Assembly (NCBI GenBank): GCA_002787235.1
Contig: PCWG01000002.1
Coordinates: 59,250 to 123,249 of the forward strand
Reading direction: 5' to 3'
Length of the DNA: 64,000 nucleotides
From: Nitrospinae bacterium CG11_big_fil_rev_8_21_14_0_20_45_15
Lineage (GTDB): Bacteria > Nitrospinota > Nitrospinia > Nitrospinales > VA-1
Shown here one piece after another: positions 36,994 to 47,209 of this stretch (its first letter is position 1; the number at the start of each line of letters is the position of its first letter). The notes below the pieces were generated by a model that had not been told where the DNA came from, did not search any database, and saw only the letters and a program-made list of their open reading frames with translations. Made by a program: the position numbers and the translations under genes.

Positions 36994-38232
36994 ATGACAA
37001 TTGACAACTTGAGTCGTATCGTTATTACCGGAATAGGCTTGACCGCTCCTAATGGAAATAATCTGAAGGAGTTCAGGGAAAGTCTTTTGAACGGAGTATC
37101 CGGCGTTCGAGCCTTCAACACAAGGTATCTGGGTGATACCTTGGCCGGCGTCTGTGATTTTGACGAGCTCAAGTACCAGAAGAAAAAGGAAGTGCGAAGA
37201 GGGACCCGGGCGGGTTCTGTTGCCATTTACTGCGCAAGAGAAGCTGTTATAGATTCCGCCATTCAATGGGAGTCCATAGATCCCGCTCGTATTGGTGTGT
37301 ATTTAGGTGTGACCGAACACGGCAATGTAGAGACTGAAAACGAAGTTTTTAATATCAGTCAATTCAATTATGACGTTAAATACTGGTCGCATCACCACAA
37401 CCCAAGAACCGTTGCTAACAATCCTGCGGGTGAAGTGACTTTGAATATGGGCATCACGGGTCCGCATTACACCATCGGCGCGGCTTGTGCGGCCGGAAAT
37501 ATGGGGATCATACAGGGGGCGCAGATGTTGCGCCTTGGAGAGGTCGATCAAGCTCTGGCGGGGGGTGTTTCAGAAAGTATTCGTACGTTTGGAATATTTG
37601 CCAGTTTCAAAAGTGAAGGTGCGCTTGCCGTTCATGAAGATCCAGAAAAAGCTTGTCGCCCCTTTGATAAAAAACGCAATGGTATTGTTTGCGCCGAAGG
37701 CGGTTGTATTTACGTTCTCGAACGATTGGATGATGCTCTCAAACGTGGCGCGAAAATTTATGGTGAGATCGCAGGCTATGCGATCAACTCCGATGCCACC
37801 GATTTCATCTTGCCCGAACCCGCAAGGCAAGCGCAATGCATCCGCTTATCTTTGAAAAAAGCTGGGCTGACACCCGACGATATCGATATTCTGAATGCGC
37901 ACGCCACGGCAACACAATTGGGTGATATTCAGGAAAGCAAGGCATTGCGCGAAGTATTCAGCCACTCCCATCGTCTGGCAATCAACAATACCAAGAGCTT
38001 CATTGGTCACACCATGGGTGCCGCGGGTGCGTTGGAGTTAACAGGAAATTTGCCGGCATTTGACGATTATTACGCCCACCCAACCATCAATCTTGATGAT
38101 CCCGATCCCGAATGCGCACTGCCGCAGATTGTAATCAACCATCCAAAGAAGCTCAAAAAGGTGGATTACATCATGAACAATTCTTTTGGTATGTTTGGTA
38201 TCAACTCCGTACTCATAATCAAACGTTACTAA
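36994..38232 (+). CDS. Beta-ketoacyl-ACP synthase (KAS II-like)
   Basis: The 412-aa thiolase-fold protein carries the condensing-enzyme triad: Cys in GAACAAGNMG, His in LNAHATATQLGD and His in KSFIGHTMGAAGALE. It ends with the common NSFGMFGINSVLI glycine-rich motif (usually NSFGFGGTN). It extends acyl chains on ACP by decarboxylative condensation. No fab cluster or acyl carrier protein is adjacent, so it may serve a specialised acyl pathway rather than housekeeping FabF. Confidence 0.85.
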   Translation: MTIDNLSRIVITGIGLTAPNGNNLKEFRESLLNGVSGVRAFNTRYLGDTLAGVCDFDELKYQKKKEVRRGTRAGSVAIYCAREAVIDSAIQWESIDPARIGVYLGVTEHGNVETENEVFNISQFNYDVKYWSHHHNPRTVANNPAGEVTLNMGITGPHYTIGAACAAGNMGIIQGAQMLRLGEVDQALAGGVSESIRTFGIFASFKSEGALAVHEDPEKACRPFDKKRNGIVCAEGGCIYVLERLDDALKRGAKIYGEIAGYAINSDATDFILPEPARQAQCIRLSLKKAGLTPDDIDILNAHATATQLGDIQESKALREVFSHSHRLAINNTKSFIGHTMGAAGALELTGNLPAFDDYYAHPTINLDDPDPECALPQIVINHPKKLKKVDYIMNNSFGMFGINSVLIIKRY

Positions 38233-38389
38233 GGTTTAATTTTTATAAGAATAAAGACTGAATTTTTTTCTGTAAAGCTGTAGGAAATTTGGTCTTGAGA
38301 AATAGTCGCCGAAGTTTTACACTAGGTAGGGTTCGGTAGTCTATTTTTTAGTCATGTACGGTGTTCTTTCCCAAATGGGTGGAGGCGAT

Positions 38390-39127
38390 ATGAAACGACG
38401 GTTTGCGGGTCTCATCGCAATTATTCTAACTTTATTTGTTTTTCCTTACGCCTATGCAAATCTGGGTTCAAGGCAAACAATGGCAGTTGATGATCCGAAC
38501 TCTCCAGCCTACTCGATTCATTTAAAGAAAGCCCCAACAGGTTCCAGCGAAAAGCCAGAGCTCATTCAGATTCGTTACAATAATATGCACTTGAAGTCTG
38601 TTTTGCAGAATATTGCTGACGAAACAGGAGTTGTCTTTAATGTTTCAAATGCGTTACTGGAAAAAGAAGTGAATGCGGACATCACCTCCAAAAACTGGAA
38701 AAGTGCTGTTAGTACATTACTTGCGAAGTACAGTCGTGTAGAGGTGTGGAATGCGAACACGGACACCAGCCGCGTCTGGTTGCTGGAAAGTGGAAATGTT
38801 AAATCTGAAAAACTGAAAGAAAAACCGAATCTGCGGACTGCGGAAAATCAGCCTGTGGTGGACAAAAATTCTCCAGTGCCGGCACCCGCTCCAGTCGCCA
38901 ATGCTTTCGGCGGTGGTGTTGAAAACCTTCCACCGCATATTCTGATGGAGCCCTCCGTCATTGCTTATTTCGAAAAAGCAGGGGTTGAAATTCCTGCATC
39001 GGTACGAAAGATGTCACCGCCCTTTCCAAAGGGTTCCGAGGCAGGTAAAATACCCGCCTATATTCTCAATGATCCCACGTTCATGGGCTTTCTTGGCGCG
39101 AAAGGTCTTCCTCGTCCTATAGGATGA
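38390..39127 (+). CDS. Secreted STN-domain protein
   Basis: About 245 aa from ATG 38390, which has GGAGG upstream and gives a clean signal peptide (IAIILTLFVFPYAYA). Residues ~60-135 (IQIRYNNMHLKSVLQNIADETGVVFNVSNALLEKEVNADI) match the secretin/TonB short N-terminal (STN) fold, as in TonB-dependent receptors and PilQ/GspD. A Pro/Ala-rich linker and a C-terminal region of unknown type follow (ILMEPSVIAYFEKAGVEIPA, then the similar ILNDPTFMGFLGAKGLPRP). It lacks a barrel or secretin domain, so it is a free-standing periplasmic adapter. Confidence 0.7.
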   Translation: MKRRFAGLIAIILTLFVFPYAYANLGSRQTMAVDDPNSPAYSIHLKKAPTGSSEKPELIQIRYNNMHLKSVLQNIADETGVVFNVSNALLEKEVNADITSKNWKSAVSTLLAKYSRVEVWNANTDTSRVWLLESGNVKSEKLKEKPNLRTAENQPVVDKNSPVPAPAPVANAFGGGVENLPPHILMEPSVIAYFEKAGVEIPASVRKMSPPFPKGSEAGKIPAYILNDPTFMGFLGAKGLPRPIG

Positions 39128-39330
39128 AGTCTTCTTTCCCCAATCAGGCACTCTGTATGATAAGGTCCCGCCCTTGAGTTTTTGACCCGGAATATTGCAA
39201 GCACTTAGAGCTGGTCGAGATTGAATGAGGCGGCCGGGGGGGCAAAATATTTGAAAATATATGGTGAAAAGTGCAATTTGTGGATACCATAGATCATGCT
39301 CCTTATCCTACTGAATAAAGTAATTGAAGA

Positions 39331-39768
39331 ATGATTGAATTAAAGAAAAATTATCACAGATCCAAGTCCAGCGAACAGCAAGTCACTTTTATTTTAGGTC
39401 AGTTCATTGCGGTCCTGTTTTTTTGGAGCAGTGTGTCATTGGCATCTGCAGATGAAAAAGAAACGACCGATCCCAGTCCCTGGATTGTGGCCTATTTTTC
39501 CAGAATCCAACTGGAAGTAGAGAAAGGTTGGCTTTATCCTGTTAGTGCAATCGAAAGGAAAGAAGCCGGGCAAGTGACCGTGCGTATGGTTATTTCCAAA
39601 GCAGGAGGACTGCTGGATGTGAGCGTCGACCGCTCATCTTCCATTGAGGAATTAGACGAAGCCGCCAAGGAGGCCGTTAAGAAAGCGGCCCCTTTTGATC
39701 CTTTTCCACCTTCCCTGCAACAAGACAGTGTTGCTATTAAACTGAATTTTTCTTACCTGCCTCAATAA
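39331..39768 (+). CDS. TonB C-terminal domain protein
   Basis: The 145-aa protein has an N-terminal hydrophobic segment (FIAVLFFWSSVSLASA) that could be a signal peptide or anchor. A TonB-C domain follows (VEKGWLYPVSAIERKEAGQVTVRMVISKAGGLLDVSVDRSSSIEELDEAAKEAVKKAAPFDPFP). TonB-C domains contact outer-membrane partners. It has no proline-rich periplasmic spacer and is much shorter than a normal TonB, so it is more like the TonB/TolA-C proteins of uncertain role. It is 203 bases downstream of the STN protein gene. Confidence 0.8.
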   Translation: MIELKKNYHRSKSSEQQVTFILGQFIAVLFFWSSVSLASADEKETTDPSPWIVAYFSRIQLEVEKGWLYPVSAIERKEAGQVTVRMVISKAGGLLDVSVDRSSSIEELDEAAKEAVKKAAPFDPFPPSLQQDSVAIKLNFSYLPQ

Positions 39769-39823
39769 AAGTCATCACAAACTGATTTGATAAAATCCTC
39801 CTCACATTTACCTAATAACATTC

Positions 39824-42331
39824 ATGCGCGAATACGATTTTAAAGATATAGAATCCAGATGGCAGGCTCAGTGGGAGGAGAAACAATCCTTCAAAGTTGA
39901 ACGAGATGATTCGAAAAAAAAATATTATCTGCTCGAAATGTTTCCTTATCCCTCTGGCCGCATCCACATGGGCCATGTTCGGAATTACGCGATTGGCGAT
40001 GCTCTGGCACGATTCAAGCGATTGCAGGGATACAACGTTCTCCATCCCATTGGATGGGATGCTTTTGGTTTGCCTGCAGAAAACGCGGCGATTAAAAACA
40101 ATGATCATCCTGCCGAGTGGACTTACGAGAATATCAAAACCATGCGGCGTCAAATCAAGCGTTTGGGGCTGAGTTATGATTGGGATCGGGAGATTGCTAC
40201 CTGCCATCCGGGTTATTACAAATGGAACCAATGGCATTTCCTCAAGTTTTTTGAACGTGGGCTGGTTTATCGTAAAAACTCCAGAGTCAACTGGTGTGTT
40301 TCCTGTCACACCGTGCTTGCCAATGAACAGGTGAAGGATGGACTTTGCTGGCGTTGCGATTCCGCGGTTGAAGAGAAAGAGCAGGAAGGATGGTTCCTCA
40401 AAATCACCGATTACGCTGACCGTCTGCTGGATGGATTTGAAGTATTGAAAGAAGGCTGGCCCGAACAGGTGTTGGCGATGCAAAATAATTGGATCGGTAA
40501 AAGCTACGGAGCCGAAGTAGACTTTCCCGTGCAGGAGAGCGGCATCGTACTCAAAGTGTTCACCACCCGTCCCGATACTTTGTACGGAGCGACATTTATG
40601 GCATTGGCTCCCGAACACCCGCTGGCCATCAAGCTGGCAGAGGGAACAGAACAAGAATCGGCCGTGAAACAATTCATCCAGCAAGTTCGCGTGCAAGACA
40701 AAACAGCGCGTCTGAGTGAGGGTACCCAGAAAGAAGGTGTTTTTACCGGAGCCTACGCGATCAATCCACTCACAGGCGAGCCCACGCCGATCTGGATTGC
40801 CAATTTTGTTTTGATGGATTACGGGACAGGTGCCATCATGTCGGTTCCCGCCCACGATCAACGTGATTTCGATTTTGCCAAACGTTATGATATTCCCATC
40901 CGCACCGTCATTCAGCCCAGAGATGAGGTCGCAGACAGTAACAAAGCTTATACCGGTGAAGGCACGTTGTGCAATTCAGGCCCGTTCGACGGTTTGTTTG
41001 GTGAAGAAGGAATTCGTAAAATTGGTGAATATCTCGAAGAAAAAGGAGTGGGGAAACGAACGATCAATTACCGCTTGCGCGATTGGGGTGTTTCACGTCA
41101 GCGCTATTGGGGAACCCCGATACCCATCGTGCATTGCGCCGATTGTGGAATGGTGCCCGTACCCGAAGACCAATTGCCCGTCGTGCTTCCACTGAATGCG
41201 CGACTTGGAGAGCGGGGACAATCGCCCCTTCCTCAACTGGCCGAATTTTACGAGACGGAATGTCCCAAGTGCAAAAAACCGGCACGCCGCGAGACAGATA
41301 CCCTCGATACCTTTGTTTGCTCCTCCTGGTATTTTAATCGTTACACCTCGCCCCGCGACGAGTCTCACGCATTTGATAAAGAAAACGTCAACTATTGGAT
41401 GCCGGTCGATCAATACGTAGGGGGTATCGAGCATGCCATCCTGCACCTTCTTTACTCACGTTTTTTCAATCTGGTGTTCAACGATTTGGGTTTGACTCAG
41501 TTTCCGGAACCTTTTGCGCGTCTTCTCACTCAAGGCATGGTGATAAAAGATGGCGCGAAGATGTCCAAATCCAAAGGCAACGTGGTTGATCCCGATGGGA
41601 TCATCGACTCATTGGGGGCAGATACCGCTCGTTTGTTCATCCTGTTTGCGGCACCCCCCTCTAAAGATCTGGAATGGAACAGCCATGGCGTAGAAGGTTG
41701 CTCGCGTTTTTTGAAGCGTGCGTGGAAGATATTTTTCGAATTCAATGACATTGCCAAAAATGCCATTTCTCCGTCGGATTTTGCGTCGGAAGACGGCGAG
41801 TCCGTCATAATCAAAGACCTGCGTCGGATGAGTCACACGACGATCCGTCGAGTGACAGAAGACATCGACAAACGAATTCAGTTCAATACCGCCGTCGCGG
41901 CGATTATGGAGTTTGTCAATCACCTGTATGTCTTTCGGGAATCCTGGAACAGTCTCTCGGATGAGGAAAAAAATGCTCCCGCCCTGCAGATGGCGATACG
42001 AGAAGCAATGGAGACCTTGCCGCTCATGTTGACGCCTTTTGCGCCACACATTGCAGAAGAGATGTGGCAGGCACTGGATAAAAAAACGAGTGTCGGGCAA
42101 ACAACATGGCCGGAGTACATTGAGGCGTTGACGCAAACCGATGAAATTACCATTGTGATTCAGGTCAACGGCAAACTGAGGCATAAATTATCGGTCCCTG
42201 CAGAAATCGATTCTGAAGAACTGAAAGCGCAGTGTCTGGCCGATCCCAGAGTCCGCGAATGGACCGACGGTAAGGAAATCAAAAAAACGATCGTTGTTCC
42301 CAAAAAACTTGTCAATATTGTGGTCCAATGA
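39824..42331 (+). CDS. leuS: Leucyl-tRNA synthetase
   Basis: The 835-aa class I synthetase has the HIGH-type motif PYPSGRIHMGHVRNY, the editing domain with TTRPDTLYGATFMALAPEHPL, a zinc-type segment (CHTVLANEQV, CWRCDSAV) and KMSKSKGNVVDPDGI. The C-terminal anticodon-binding and LeuS C-domain end in IVIQVNGKLRHKL. It charges tRNA-Leu. First gene of a leuS-lptE-holA run, overlapping lptE by 4 bases. Confidence 0.97.
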   Translation: MREYDFKDIESRWQAQWEEKQSFKVERDDSKKKYYLLEMFPYPSGRIHMGHVRNYAIGDALARFKRLQGYNVLHPIGWDAFGLPAENAAIKNNDHPAEWTYENIKTMRRQIKRLGLSYDWDREIATCHPGYYKWNQWHFLKFFERGLVYRKNSRVNWCVSCHTVLANEQVKDGLCWRCDSAVEEKEQEGWFLKITDYADRLLDGFEVLKEGWPEQVLAMQNNWIGKSYGAEVDFPVQESGIVLKVFTTRPDTLYGATFMALAPEHPLAIKLAEGTEQESAVKQFIQQVRVQDKTARLSEGTQKEGVFTGAYAINPLTGEPTPIWIANFVLMDYGTGAIMSVPAHDQRDFDFAKRYDIPIRTVIQPRDEVADSNKAYTGEGTLCNSGPFDGLFGEEGIRKIGEYLEEKGVGKRTINYRLRDWGVSRQRYWGTPIPIVHCADCGMVPVPEDQLPVVLPLNARLGERGQSPLPQLAEFYETECPKCKKPARRETDTLDTFVCSSWYFNRYTSPRDESHAFDKENVNYWMPVDQYVGGIEHAILHLLYSRFFNLVFNDLGLTQFPEPFARLLTQGMVIKDGAKMSKSKGNVVDPDGIIDSLGADTARLFILFAAPPSKDLEWNSHGVEGCSRFLKRAWKIFFEFNDIAKNAISPSDFASEDGESVIIKDLRRMSHTTIRRVTEDIDKRIQFNTAVAAIMEFVNHLYVFRESWNSLSDEEKNAPALQMAIREAMETLPLMLTPFAPHIAEEMWQALDKKTSVGQTTWPEYIEALTQTDEITIVIQVNGKLRHKLSVPAEIDSEELKAQCLADPRVREWTDGKEIKKTIVVPKKLVNIVVQ

Positions 42332-42855
42332 ACTATCGAAAACAATGGATGGGCGGAGTCAAATTTTTTGTCCTTCTGATAACATTATCAGGCTGTGGTT
42401 ATTCACTTTCCGGAGCGGGGAAATCGCAATTGCCCTCGTATGTCCATAGCCTTTCCATTCCTGTGTTCATCAATGGTTCGGGCCAGCCTGAAATTCACCG
42501 TGATTTGACCGACGAAGTACGAAGAGCTTTTATCAGCGACGGAAGAATTCGAGTCGTTGATAAGGAAAATGGGGATTTGCTCCTTAAAGGAACATTGAAT
42601 TACTATGCAGTGCGTGCGATTTCCTTCAATGCCAATGATCTGGTTTCAGAGTACTGGGTGGAAATCGGTGTGGCGGTGGTTGTCACCGATACTGTGAAAG
42701 GCAAGAAGTTTTTGAGTCAAAATATGAAAAGCAAGTGGAACTACCGTGTTACAGATAACGTCGTTACAACCGAGCAAGCCCGTAAAGACGCCTTGAGTCA
42801 GTCTTATAACGATCTGTCCGCCCGCATGGTCAGCTTGTTGATCGACAGGTTTTAA
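42328..42855 (+). CDS. lptE: LPS-assembly lipoprotein LptE
   Basis: The 175-aa protein has a signal peptide with lipobox LSGCGYSLSG, the usual GCGY start of mature LptE. SLSIPVFINGSGQPEIHRDLTDEVRRAF and a Dxxx(V)xGxL strand pattern (LLLKGTLNYYAV) fit the family. LptE plugs the LptD barrel and delivers LPS to the outer surface. Its ATG overlaps the leuS stop (ATGA); placement between leuS and holA is conserved in many Gram-negatives. Confidence 0.88.
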   Translation: MNYRKQWMGGVKFFVLLITLSGCGYSLSGAGKSQLPSYVHSLSIPVFINGSGQPEIHRDLTDEVRRAFISDGRIRVVDKENGDLLLKGTLNYYAVRAISFNANDLVSEYWVEIGVAVVVTDTVKGKKFLSQNMKSKWNYRVTDNVVTTEQARKDALSQSYNDLSARMVSLLIDRF

Positions 42856-42861
42856 ATTTTC

Positions 42862-43908
42862 ATGCCGATGACCGCAGGAGACTGCCTCGAATCCATCGAA
42901 GCTGGAAAATGGGAATCGTTTTTGTTTCTCTTCGGAGAGGAACGTTTTTTCCAAACCGAGATCATCGGACGATTGACTGAAAAACTGTTGACTCCAGACA
43001 ATCGTGATTTCAATTATGAGTGCTTTGATGCAAGCGAAAGCCGTCCCGAGGCCTGGATTGAGTCCGCAAGAACACTCTCCTTTTTTGGCGGACAAAAGTT
43101 AATCGTCGTCCGCAATCTCCACAACGCATCACTCAGCTCGGAGAAAGCAAACCGAAATGCATCAATCAGCCCCGATGAAGTGGACCGATTGATGGCGTAC
43201 TTATCCAAACCCCTGCCAGAAGCCTGTCTGGTGATCACCGCAGATAAGATCGATCGAAAGAAGAAGTTGCACAAATTTCTGGAAAAGTGCCCCGGTGCCG
43301 TCGATTGCTCCCCGCCTAGTGAAGGATTCCTGGTTTCCTGGTTGAAAAAACGTGCGCAAGAAAAGGGTTACACGCTATCTCCATCTGCCGCAAATTTGAT
43401 CGTCGAGCGCGTGGGGAATCGCCCTGGGATACTGGCTCAAGAGCTGGAAAAAACTCTCATTTATGCGGGGGAAAAGAAAACAGTGAGCGAAGAGGACGTG
43501 TCGCAGTTGGTAGGGGAATTGAAAATGGAAAGTGCCTTTATGCTGATAGACGCATTGAAGGGAAAAAAACTTGAAACGGCACTTCGTATTTTAAAAAGTA
43601 ATATCAAACATGGCGAAGAGCCGATCAAGACTTTGGGCTTGATTTCCTGGCAATTCCGCATGATATGGGAAGTCAAATGTGGCCTCTCCAGACGCTGGTC
43701 GATTGCAGAAACAGCAAAAAAAATGGGTGCGAATTCTTTTATGGTAGAGAAGGCGGCGGCATCTGCCCGGCAGTATTCAGACAAGGAATTGCAGAATAGC
43801 TTTCGGTTTTTGCGACAGGCAGATAGAGAACTGAAGTCAACAGGGAAAAATCCAGAAGGCATCATGAAAAATCTGCTCTGGAACCTTTGTTCAGTGAAAA
43901 AGGACTGA
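42862..43908 (+). CDS. holA: DNA polymerase III delta subunit
   Basis: The 348-aa protein matches the HolA fold: a FLFGEERFFQTEII opening, SFFGGQKLIVVRNL, LVITADKIDRKKKLHKFLEK in the AAA+-like N-terminal part, and QELEKTLIYAGEKKTVSEEDV plus QFRMIWEVK in the C-terminal collar domain. It loads the sliding clamp as part of the clamp loader. It starts 6 bases after lptE. Confidence 0.92.
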   Translation: MPMTAGDCLESIEAGKWESFLFLFGEERFFQTEIIGRLTEKLLTPDNRDFNYECFDASESRPEAWIESARTLSFFGGQKLIVVRNLHNASLSSEKANRNASISPDEVDRLMAYLSKPLPEACLVITADKIDRKKKLHKFLEKCPGAVDCSPPSEGFLVSWLKKRAQEKGYTLSPSAANLIVERVGNRPGILAQELEKTLIYAGEKKTVSEEDVSQLVGELKMESAFMLIDALKGKKLETALRILKSNIKHGEEPIKTLGLISWQFRMIWEVKCGLSRRWSIAETAKKMGANSFMVEKAAASARQYSDKELQNSFRFLRQADRELKSTGKNPEGIMKNLLWNLCSVKKD

Positions 43909-43913
43909 CACAG

Positions 43914-43932
43914 GCCCCCTGTAGAAGGGGGC
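43914..43932. terminator. Strong hairpin between convergent holA and rpsT
   Basis: GCCCCCT-GTAGA-AGGGGGC is a perfect 7-bp GC-rich stem with a 5-base loop between two convergent genes. No immediate T-run follows on either strand, so termination efficiency is uncertain, but the location argues for a shared terminator. Confidence 0.5.
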
Positions 43933-43961
43933 AAGTCGAAACCTTTTAGGGGTGAAGGAGT

Positions 43962-44234
43962 TCAGCCCGCAGAAACCAGTTGGTGAACTTTCTTGGCCAA
44001 GCCGGAAATTTTACGTGATGCCGCTACTTTGTGCAGGACACCCTTGCTGGCTACCCTGGAAATAGCTTTCTCTGCTTGTTTCATCGCCAGAGTTGCACCG
44101 TCTTTATTTGCCGCTTCAATTTCTGTAGTTACATTTTTAATCGCGTTTTTAACGATCGTTCGATACGCTTTATTGCGCTCATACTTCTTTTCGTTTTGAC
44201 GGTTTCGCTTGATTGCCGACTTATGATTTGCCAA
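43962..44234 (-). CDS. rpsT: 30S ribosomal protein S20
   Basis: The 90-aa basic protein MANHKSAIKRNRQNEKKYERN is unmistakable S20. The start codon is TTG, with GGGAG at normal spacing. E. coli rpsT also uses UUG, where it is part of translational autocontrol. A near-consensus promoter lies 38 bases upstream. Confidence 0.96.
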   Translation of the reverse strand: MANHKSAIKRNRQNEKKYERNKAYRTIVKNAIKNVTTEIEAANKDGATLAMKQAEKAISRVASKGVLHKVAASRKISGLAKKVHQLVSAG

Positions 44235-44271
44235 TGCTCGCTCCCTGATAGTAAATTATGGTAAACTTGAT

Positions 44272-44300
44272 TTTATAACTAAAATATCCTGATTTGTCAA
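44272..44300 (-). promoter_or_regulatory. Near-consensus sigma70 promoter for rpsT
   Basis: On the minus strand TTGACA is separated by exactly 17 bases from TATAAA. Transcription should begin about 30 bases before the rpsT start codon. It lies in the 122-base cimA-rpsT gap, so rpsT is transcribed on its own. Confidence 0.75.
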
Positions 44301-44356
44301 GCTTACCTTGTTGATAAGTTCAAAAAAACCATAAAACAGGTCTCAATAGTCTCATT

Positions 44357-45937
44357 TTAAGGTTCGAGACCTTTTTTGAAGCCATTGAGTTTGTATTCGA
44401 TACTGTCTCTGAGTGCTTGCCAACTGGCTTCAATGATATTTTCTGATACGCCCACAGTTCCCCATTTATGATGGAGATCTCCAGACTCGACCAAGACGCG
44501 AATCCGCGATTGCGTGCCTTTGTCTTCATCGAGAATTCTCACTTTATAGTCAAAGAGGTGGAGTTCTTCCAGTTCTGGATAAAAACGTATCAGTGCTTTT
44601 TTGATGGCCTTGTCCAAAGCGTTGACAGGCCCGATGCCTTCAGCGGCAGTCACTTCGATATCATCACCTACTTTTATTTTTACAGTCGCCTCGGTGATCG
44701 GTGATTCGTCTTCGCGCCGTTTTTCAACGATGACGCGAAATCCGATGAATTCAAAGAATAATTTTTTCTGGCCGAGCGCATCGCGCATGAGCAGTTCGAA
44801 AGAGCCTTCGGCCCCTTCGTATTGATAGCCCAGATTTTCAGAGGATTTTAACAATTCCAGCGTTTTTTGTATCTTGGGATCGTTGGCATCAACATCGATG
44901 CCGTATTCCTTGGCTTTGAAAAGAATATTGCTCTTCCCGGACAGGTCCGACACGAGGATGCGCTGGATATTGCCCACCGCTTCCGGTTCGATGTGCTCGT
45001 AAGTCGCACTGTTTTTACGGATCGCACTCACATGGATACCACCTTTGTGGGCGAATGCGCTTTTTCCTACATAAGGTTGTCGATTCCAGTGCGACTTGTT
45101 GGCCAACTCATCCACAAATGCGGAAACTTCCTTGAGTCGTTTGAGATTTGCATCACTCACACAATCGTAACCCATCTTGAGCTTCAAGTTGGCGATGATG
45201 GAAATGAGGTTTGCATTGCCGCAACGTTCCCCGAAGCCATTGATGGTCCCCTGAGCTTGTCCTGCTCCCGCAGAAATCGCTGAAAGCGCATTGGCCACTG
45301 CCAACTCGGAATCATTGTGACTGTGAATGCCGATTGGGGTTTTGATATGTTTTTTGACTTCTTTTACAGCCGAGGCCACTTCGTTGGGAAGAGAGCCGCC
45401 GTTGGTGTCGCACAATACAATCCAGTCAGCACCTGCAGATTCGGCCGAATGCAAGGCTTTCAGTGCGTATTCGGGATTCTTTTTGTAACCATCAAAGAAA
45501 TGTTCCGCATCAAAAATCACTTTGGGGCAATTTTTTTTGAGGAATGTCAGGCTGTCGAAAATCATTTCGAGATTTTCTTCCAGAGTGGTGGACAAAGCTT
45601 CCCTCACATGCATGTCCCAGGATTTTCCGAAGATGGTGATCGCGGATGTTTCTGAGTCGAGCAATTGTACCAAATTTGGATCGTTCTCCGCTTTAATGCC
45701 AGGACGTCGCGTCGAGCCAAAGGCAGTTATGACCGCATGGTTGAACCTTAGATTGCGGACTTTCTTGAAAAAATCAATATCGCGTGGATTGGACCCGGGC
45801 CAGCCACCTTCAATATAGTGAACTCCCAAGTCATCCAGTTTGTGTGCAATGCGTATCTTGTCTTCAACGGTAAAGGAAATGTCCTCGGACTGAGATCCAT
45901 CTCTTAGCGTTGTGTCGTATATTTCGATTGATTTCAT
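44357..45937 (-). CDS. cimA: (R)-citramalate synthase
   Basis: The 526-aa protein has the HMG-CoA lyase/IPMS fold: [22 protein letters not shown], the [10 protein letters not shown] motif of Cim[24 protein letters not shown] and [14 protein letters not shown]-terminal LeuA allosteric dimer domain follows ([14 protein letters not shown]). It condenses pyruvate with acetyl-CoA, the first step of threonine-independent isoleucine synthesis, and isoleucine usually inhibits it through the C-domain. It follows lysC by 18 bases, so it is co-transcribed with aspartate-family genes. Confidence 0.93.
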   Translation of the reverse strand: MKSIEIYDTTLRDGSQSEDISFTVEDKIRIAHKLDDLGVHYIEGGWPGSNPRDIDFFKKVRNLRFNHAVITAFGSTRRPGIKAENDPNLVQLLDSETSAITIFGKSWDMHVREALSTTLEENLEMIFDSLTFLKKNCPKVIFDAEHFFDGYKKNPEYALKALHSAESAGADWIVLCDTNGGSLPNEVASAVKEVKKHIKTPIGIHSHNDSELAVANALSAISAGAGQAQGTINGFGERCGNANLISIIANLKLKMGYDCVSDANLKRLKEVSAFVDELANKSHWNRQPYVGKSAFAHKGGIHVSAIRKNSATYEHIEPEAVGNIQRILVSDLSGKSNILFKAKEYGIDVDANDPKIQKTLELLKSSENLGYQYEGAEGSFELLMRDALGQKKLFFEFIGFRVIVEKRREDESPITEATVKIKVGDDIEVTAAEGIGPVNALDKAIKKALIRFYPELEELHLFDYKVRILDEDKGTQSRIRVLVESGDLHHKWGTVGVSENIIEASWQALRDSIEYKLNGFKKGLEP

Positions 45938-45955
45938 TTTGCCAAAATTTTTGGG

Positions 45956-47203
45956 TTACTGCTTTTTTGTGATTCGACGCGGTTTCTTTTCCAGATTGAA
46001 TGCAGAATGCAGTTGTTGCACCGCAAGTTTACTATGTTTCTGTTCTATGATGCAGGAAACCTTGATTTCGGAGGTACTGATCATAAGAATATTGATTTTT
46101 TCTGCAGATAAGGTTTGAAACATCTTGGCCGCCACGCCAGAATGACTTCGCATTCCCGCACCTACAATGGAAATTTTTGAAATCTTCCTGTCTACAAGGA
46201 TTTCCTTAAGGCCAATCTTGTCAGTAATGGCTTCCATTATGGCGATGGCTTCGTCACAATCTACAGAGGCGAGGGTGAATGAAATATCCGTGTGTCCTTC
46301 TGCACTGATATTTTGAATGATCATATCCACCGACAGCCCGGCATTTCCGAGTGCTGTGAAAATCTCAGAGGCAATCCCCGGTTTATCGACAACACCTTTG
46401 ACGGTGATTTTTGCTTGTTTGTCATCGCGCATTACGCCCGAAACAATGGGTTGTTCCATATCCTTATTCTCCTTGCAAATAAGCGTTCCCTTGCTTTGGT
46501 CTTCAAAAGAAGATCTAACCAGCAGGGGCATATTGTATTTTTTGGCGAATTCCACGCATCGGATTTGTAAAACCTTGGCACCCAGACTGGCCATCTCCAG
46601 CATTTCATCAAAAGAAACCATGTCGAGTTTGCGCGCATTGGGAACGATATTCGGATCGGCGGTAAAAACCCCGTCCACATCGGTGAGAATTTCGCATTGT
46701 TCGGCTTTGAGTGCCACTGCGAGAGCCACGGCTGAAGTGTCTGACCCTCCACGCCCGAGAGTGGTTACATCCCCATCTTCATTGATGCCCTGGAATCCTG
46801 CGACGACGAGAATCTTGTTTTCCTTGAGCTTTTTCAGAGTTTTGGTTGTGTCGATGTGGATAATGCGGGCGCGGGTATGCGCGTCGTCAGTGTGCATTCC
46901 AATTTGTCGACCTGTCATGGCTTCAGCTGGACAGCCCAGGGCCTGGAGTGCTATGGACAACAGTGCGCAAGAAATACGTTCCCCCGACGATAACAAGAGG
47001 TCGATTTCTCGACGCGCGGGTTTATCAATCAGCTTTTCTGCCATGCCAAGGAGTTTATCTGTTTCCCCCGCCATTGCGGAAACCACGACGACGATGTTTT
47101 TCCCGGAACGATGGAGTTTGGCAACTTTTTCTGCAACATTTTTGATGCGGTCCAGCGTGCCGACTGAAGTTCCGCCGTATTTTAAAACGATTAGATTTTC
47201 CAT
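45956..47203 (-). CDS. lysC: Aspartate kinase
   Basis: The 415-aa protein has the catalytic start [25 protein letters not shown] and [13 protein letters not shown], then two ACT domains ([63 protein letters not shown]). It phosphorylates aspartate at the head of the Lys/Thr/Met pathway; the ACT pair implies feedback control by lysine and/or threonine. The gap to the upstream apgM-like gene is 6 bases. Confidence 0.95.
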   Translation of the reverse strand: MENLIVLKYGGTSVGTLDRIKNVAEKVAKLHRSGKNIVVVVSAMAGETDKLLGMAEKLIDKPARREIDLLLSSGERISCALLSIALQALGCPAEAMTGRQIGMHTDDAHTRARIIHIDTTKTLKKLKENKILVVAGFQGINEDGDVTTLGRGGSDTSAVALAVALKAEQCEILTDVDGVFTADPNIVPNARKLDMVSFDEMLEMASLGAKVLQIRCVEFAKKYNMPLLVRSSFEDQSKGTLICKENKDMEQPIVSGVMRDDKQAKITVKGVVDKPGIASEIFTALGNAGLSVDMIIQNISAEGHTDISFTLASVDCDEAIAIMEAITDKIGLKEILVDRKISKISIVGAGMRSHSGVAAKMFQTLSAEKINILMISTSEIKVSCIIEQKHSKLAVQQLHSAFNLEKKPRRITKKQ

Positions 47204-47209
47204 GCGCTC

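Noticed and set aside
39812-40861. 349-aa minus-strand ORF opposite leuS
   Set aside because: It covers the leuS region containing the HIGH motif and editing domain; no family features in the antisense translation.
44296-44360. GGTCTC...GAGACC inverted repeat at the cimA stop as a terminator
   Set aside because: Six-base arms with a loop of about 20 bases, partly within the coding end; the following T-run is 12 or more bases away. Possible but not supportable.
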